Shown here piece after piece: positions 5,340 through 5,349 of a stretch of DNA of 5,349 nucleotides; the first letter of the stretch is position 1; every line of letters begins with the position of its first letter. The translations under genes were made by a program, and so were the position numbers. The DNA is from Gammaproteobacteria bacterium (GTDB taxonomy: Bacteria; Pseudomonadota; Gammaproteobacteria; SZUA-229): NCBI GenBank assembly GCA_029287815.1, contig JARFQK010000128.1, positions 1-5,349 on the forward strand. The letters are read 5' to 3'. The notes below the pieces were generated by a model that had not been told where the DNA came from, made no database searches, and saw only the letters and a program-made list of their open reading frames with translations.

Positions 5340-5349
5340 CGATTATTCA

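Noticed and set aside
5328..5349. Possible gene start at GTG 5328 with GGAGG 9 nt upstream
   Set aside because: Only seven codons are visible before the window ends and the GTG lies in a hairpin of the repeat, so it cannot be supported here.

Overview
The window looks like chromosomal DNA from a Gram-negative proteobacterium, most likely an environmental (possibly marine) gammaproteobacterium. The evidence is an outer-membrane FadL-type barrel ending in an aromatic residue, a lipoprotein lipase of the VolA/Pla-1 type, a YciA-type thioesterase, GC-rich coding sequence, and intergenic repeats of a kind scattered through many proteobacterial genomes. The lineage is an inference; nothing in the window fixes genus or order.

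Layout. (1) 1-366, minus strand: the first 122 codons of an alpha/beta hydrolase that resembles the hydrolase half of hydrolase-OsmC fusion proteins. It runs off the left edge and probably starts at TTG. (2) 367-955: a 589-bp divergent intergenic region with no convincing gene. It holds a 12-bp perfect inverted repeat with 92 bp between the arms, a palindromic repeat element, and a degenerate tandem array with an exact 44-bp period. (3) 956-1345, plus: a YciA-like hotdog acyl-CoA thioesterase. (4) 1428-2789, plus: a FadL/OMPP1-family long-chain fatty acid channel, with a candidate promoter just upstream. (5) 2867-5095, plus: a large lipoprotein lipase/phospholipase of the VolA/Pla-1/cef type, closed by a strong intrinsic terminator at 5120-5141. 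(6) 5142-5349: a non-coding tail with two hairpins inside what looks like a dispersed gammaproteobacterial intergenic repeat.

How the genes fit together. The three plus-strand genes form a plausible lipid-scavenging cassette. The lipoprotein lipase would release fatty acids from extracellular lipids or lysophospholipids. The FadL-type channel would carry them across the outer membrane. The YciA-type thioesterase could adjust acyl-CoA pools in the cytoplasm. A fadL-volA pairing that feeds on exogenous lysophospholipid is established in Vibrio cholerae. The thioesterase as third member is inferred from position only, since a separate promoter seems to precede the FadL gene. The main oddities are an Asp at the +2 position of the lipoprotein, an Ala in place of the first Gly of the lipase nucleophile elbow, and the layered repeats in the divergent spacer.
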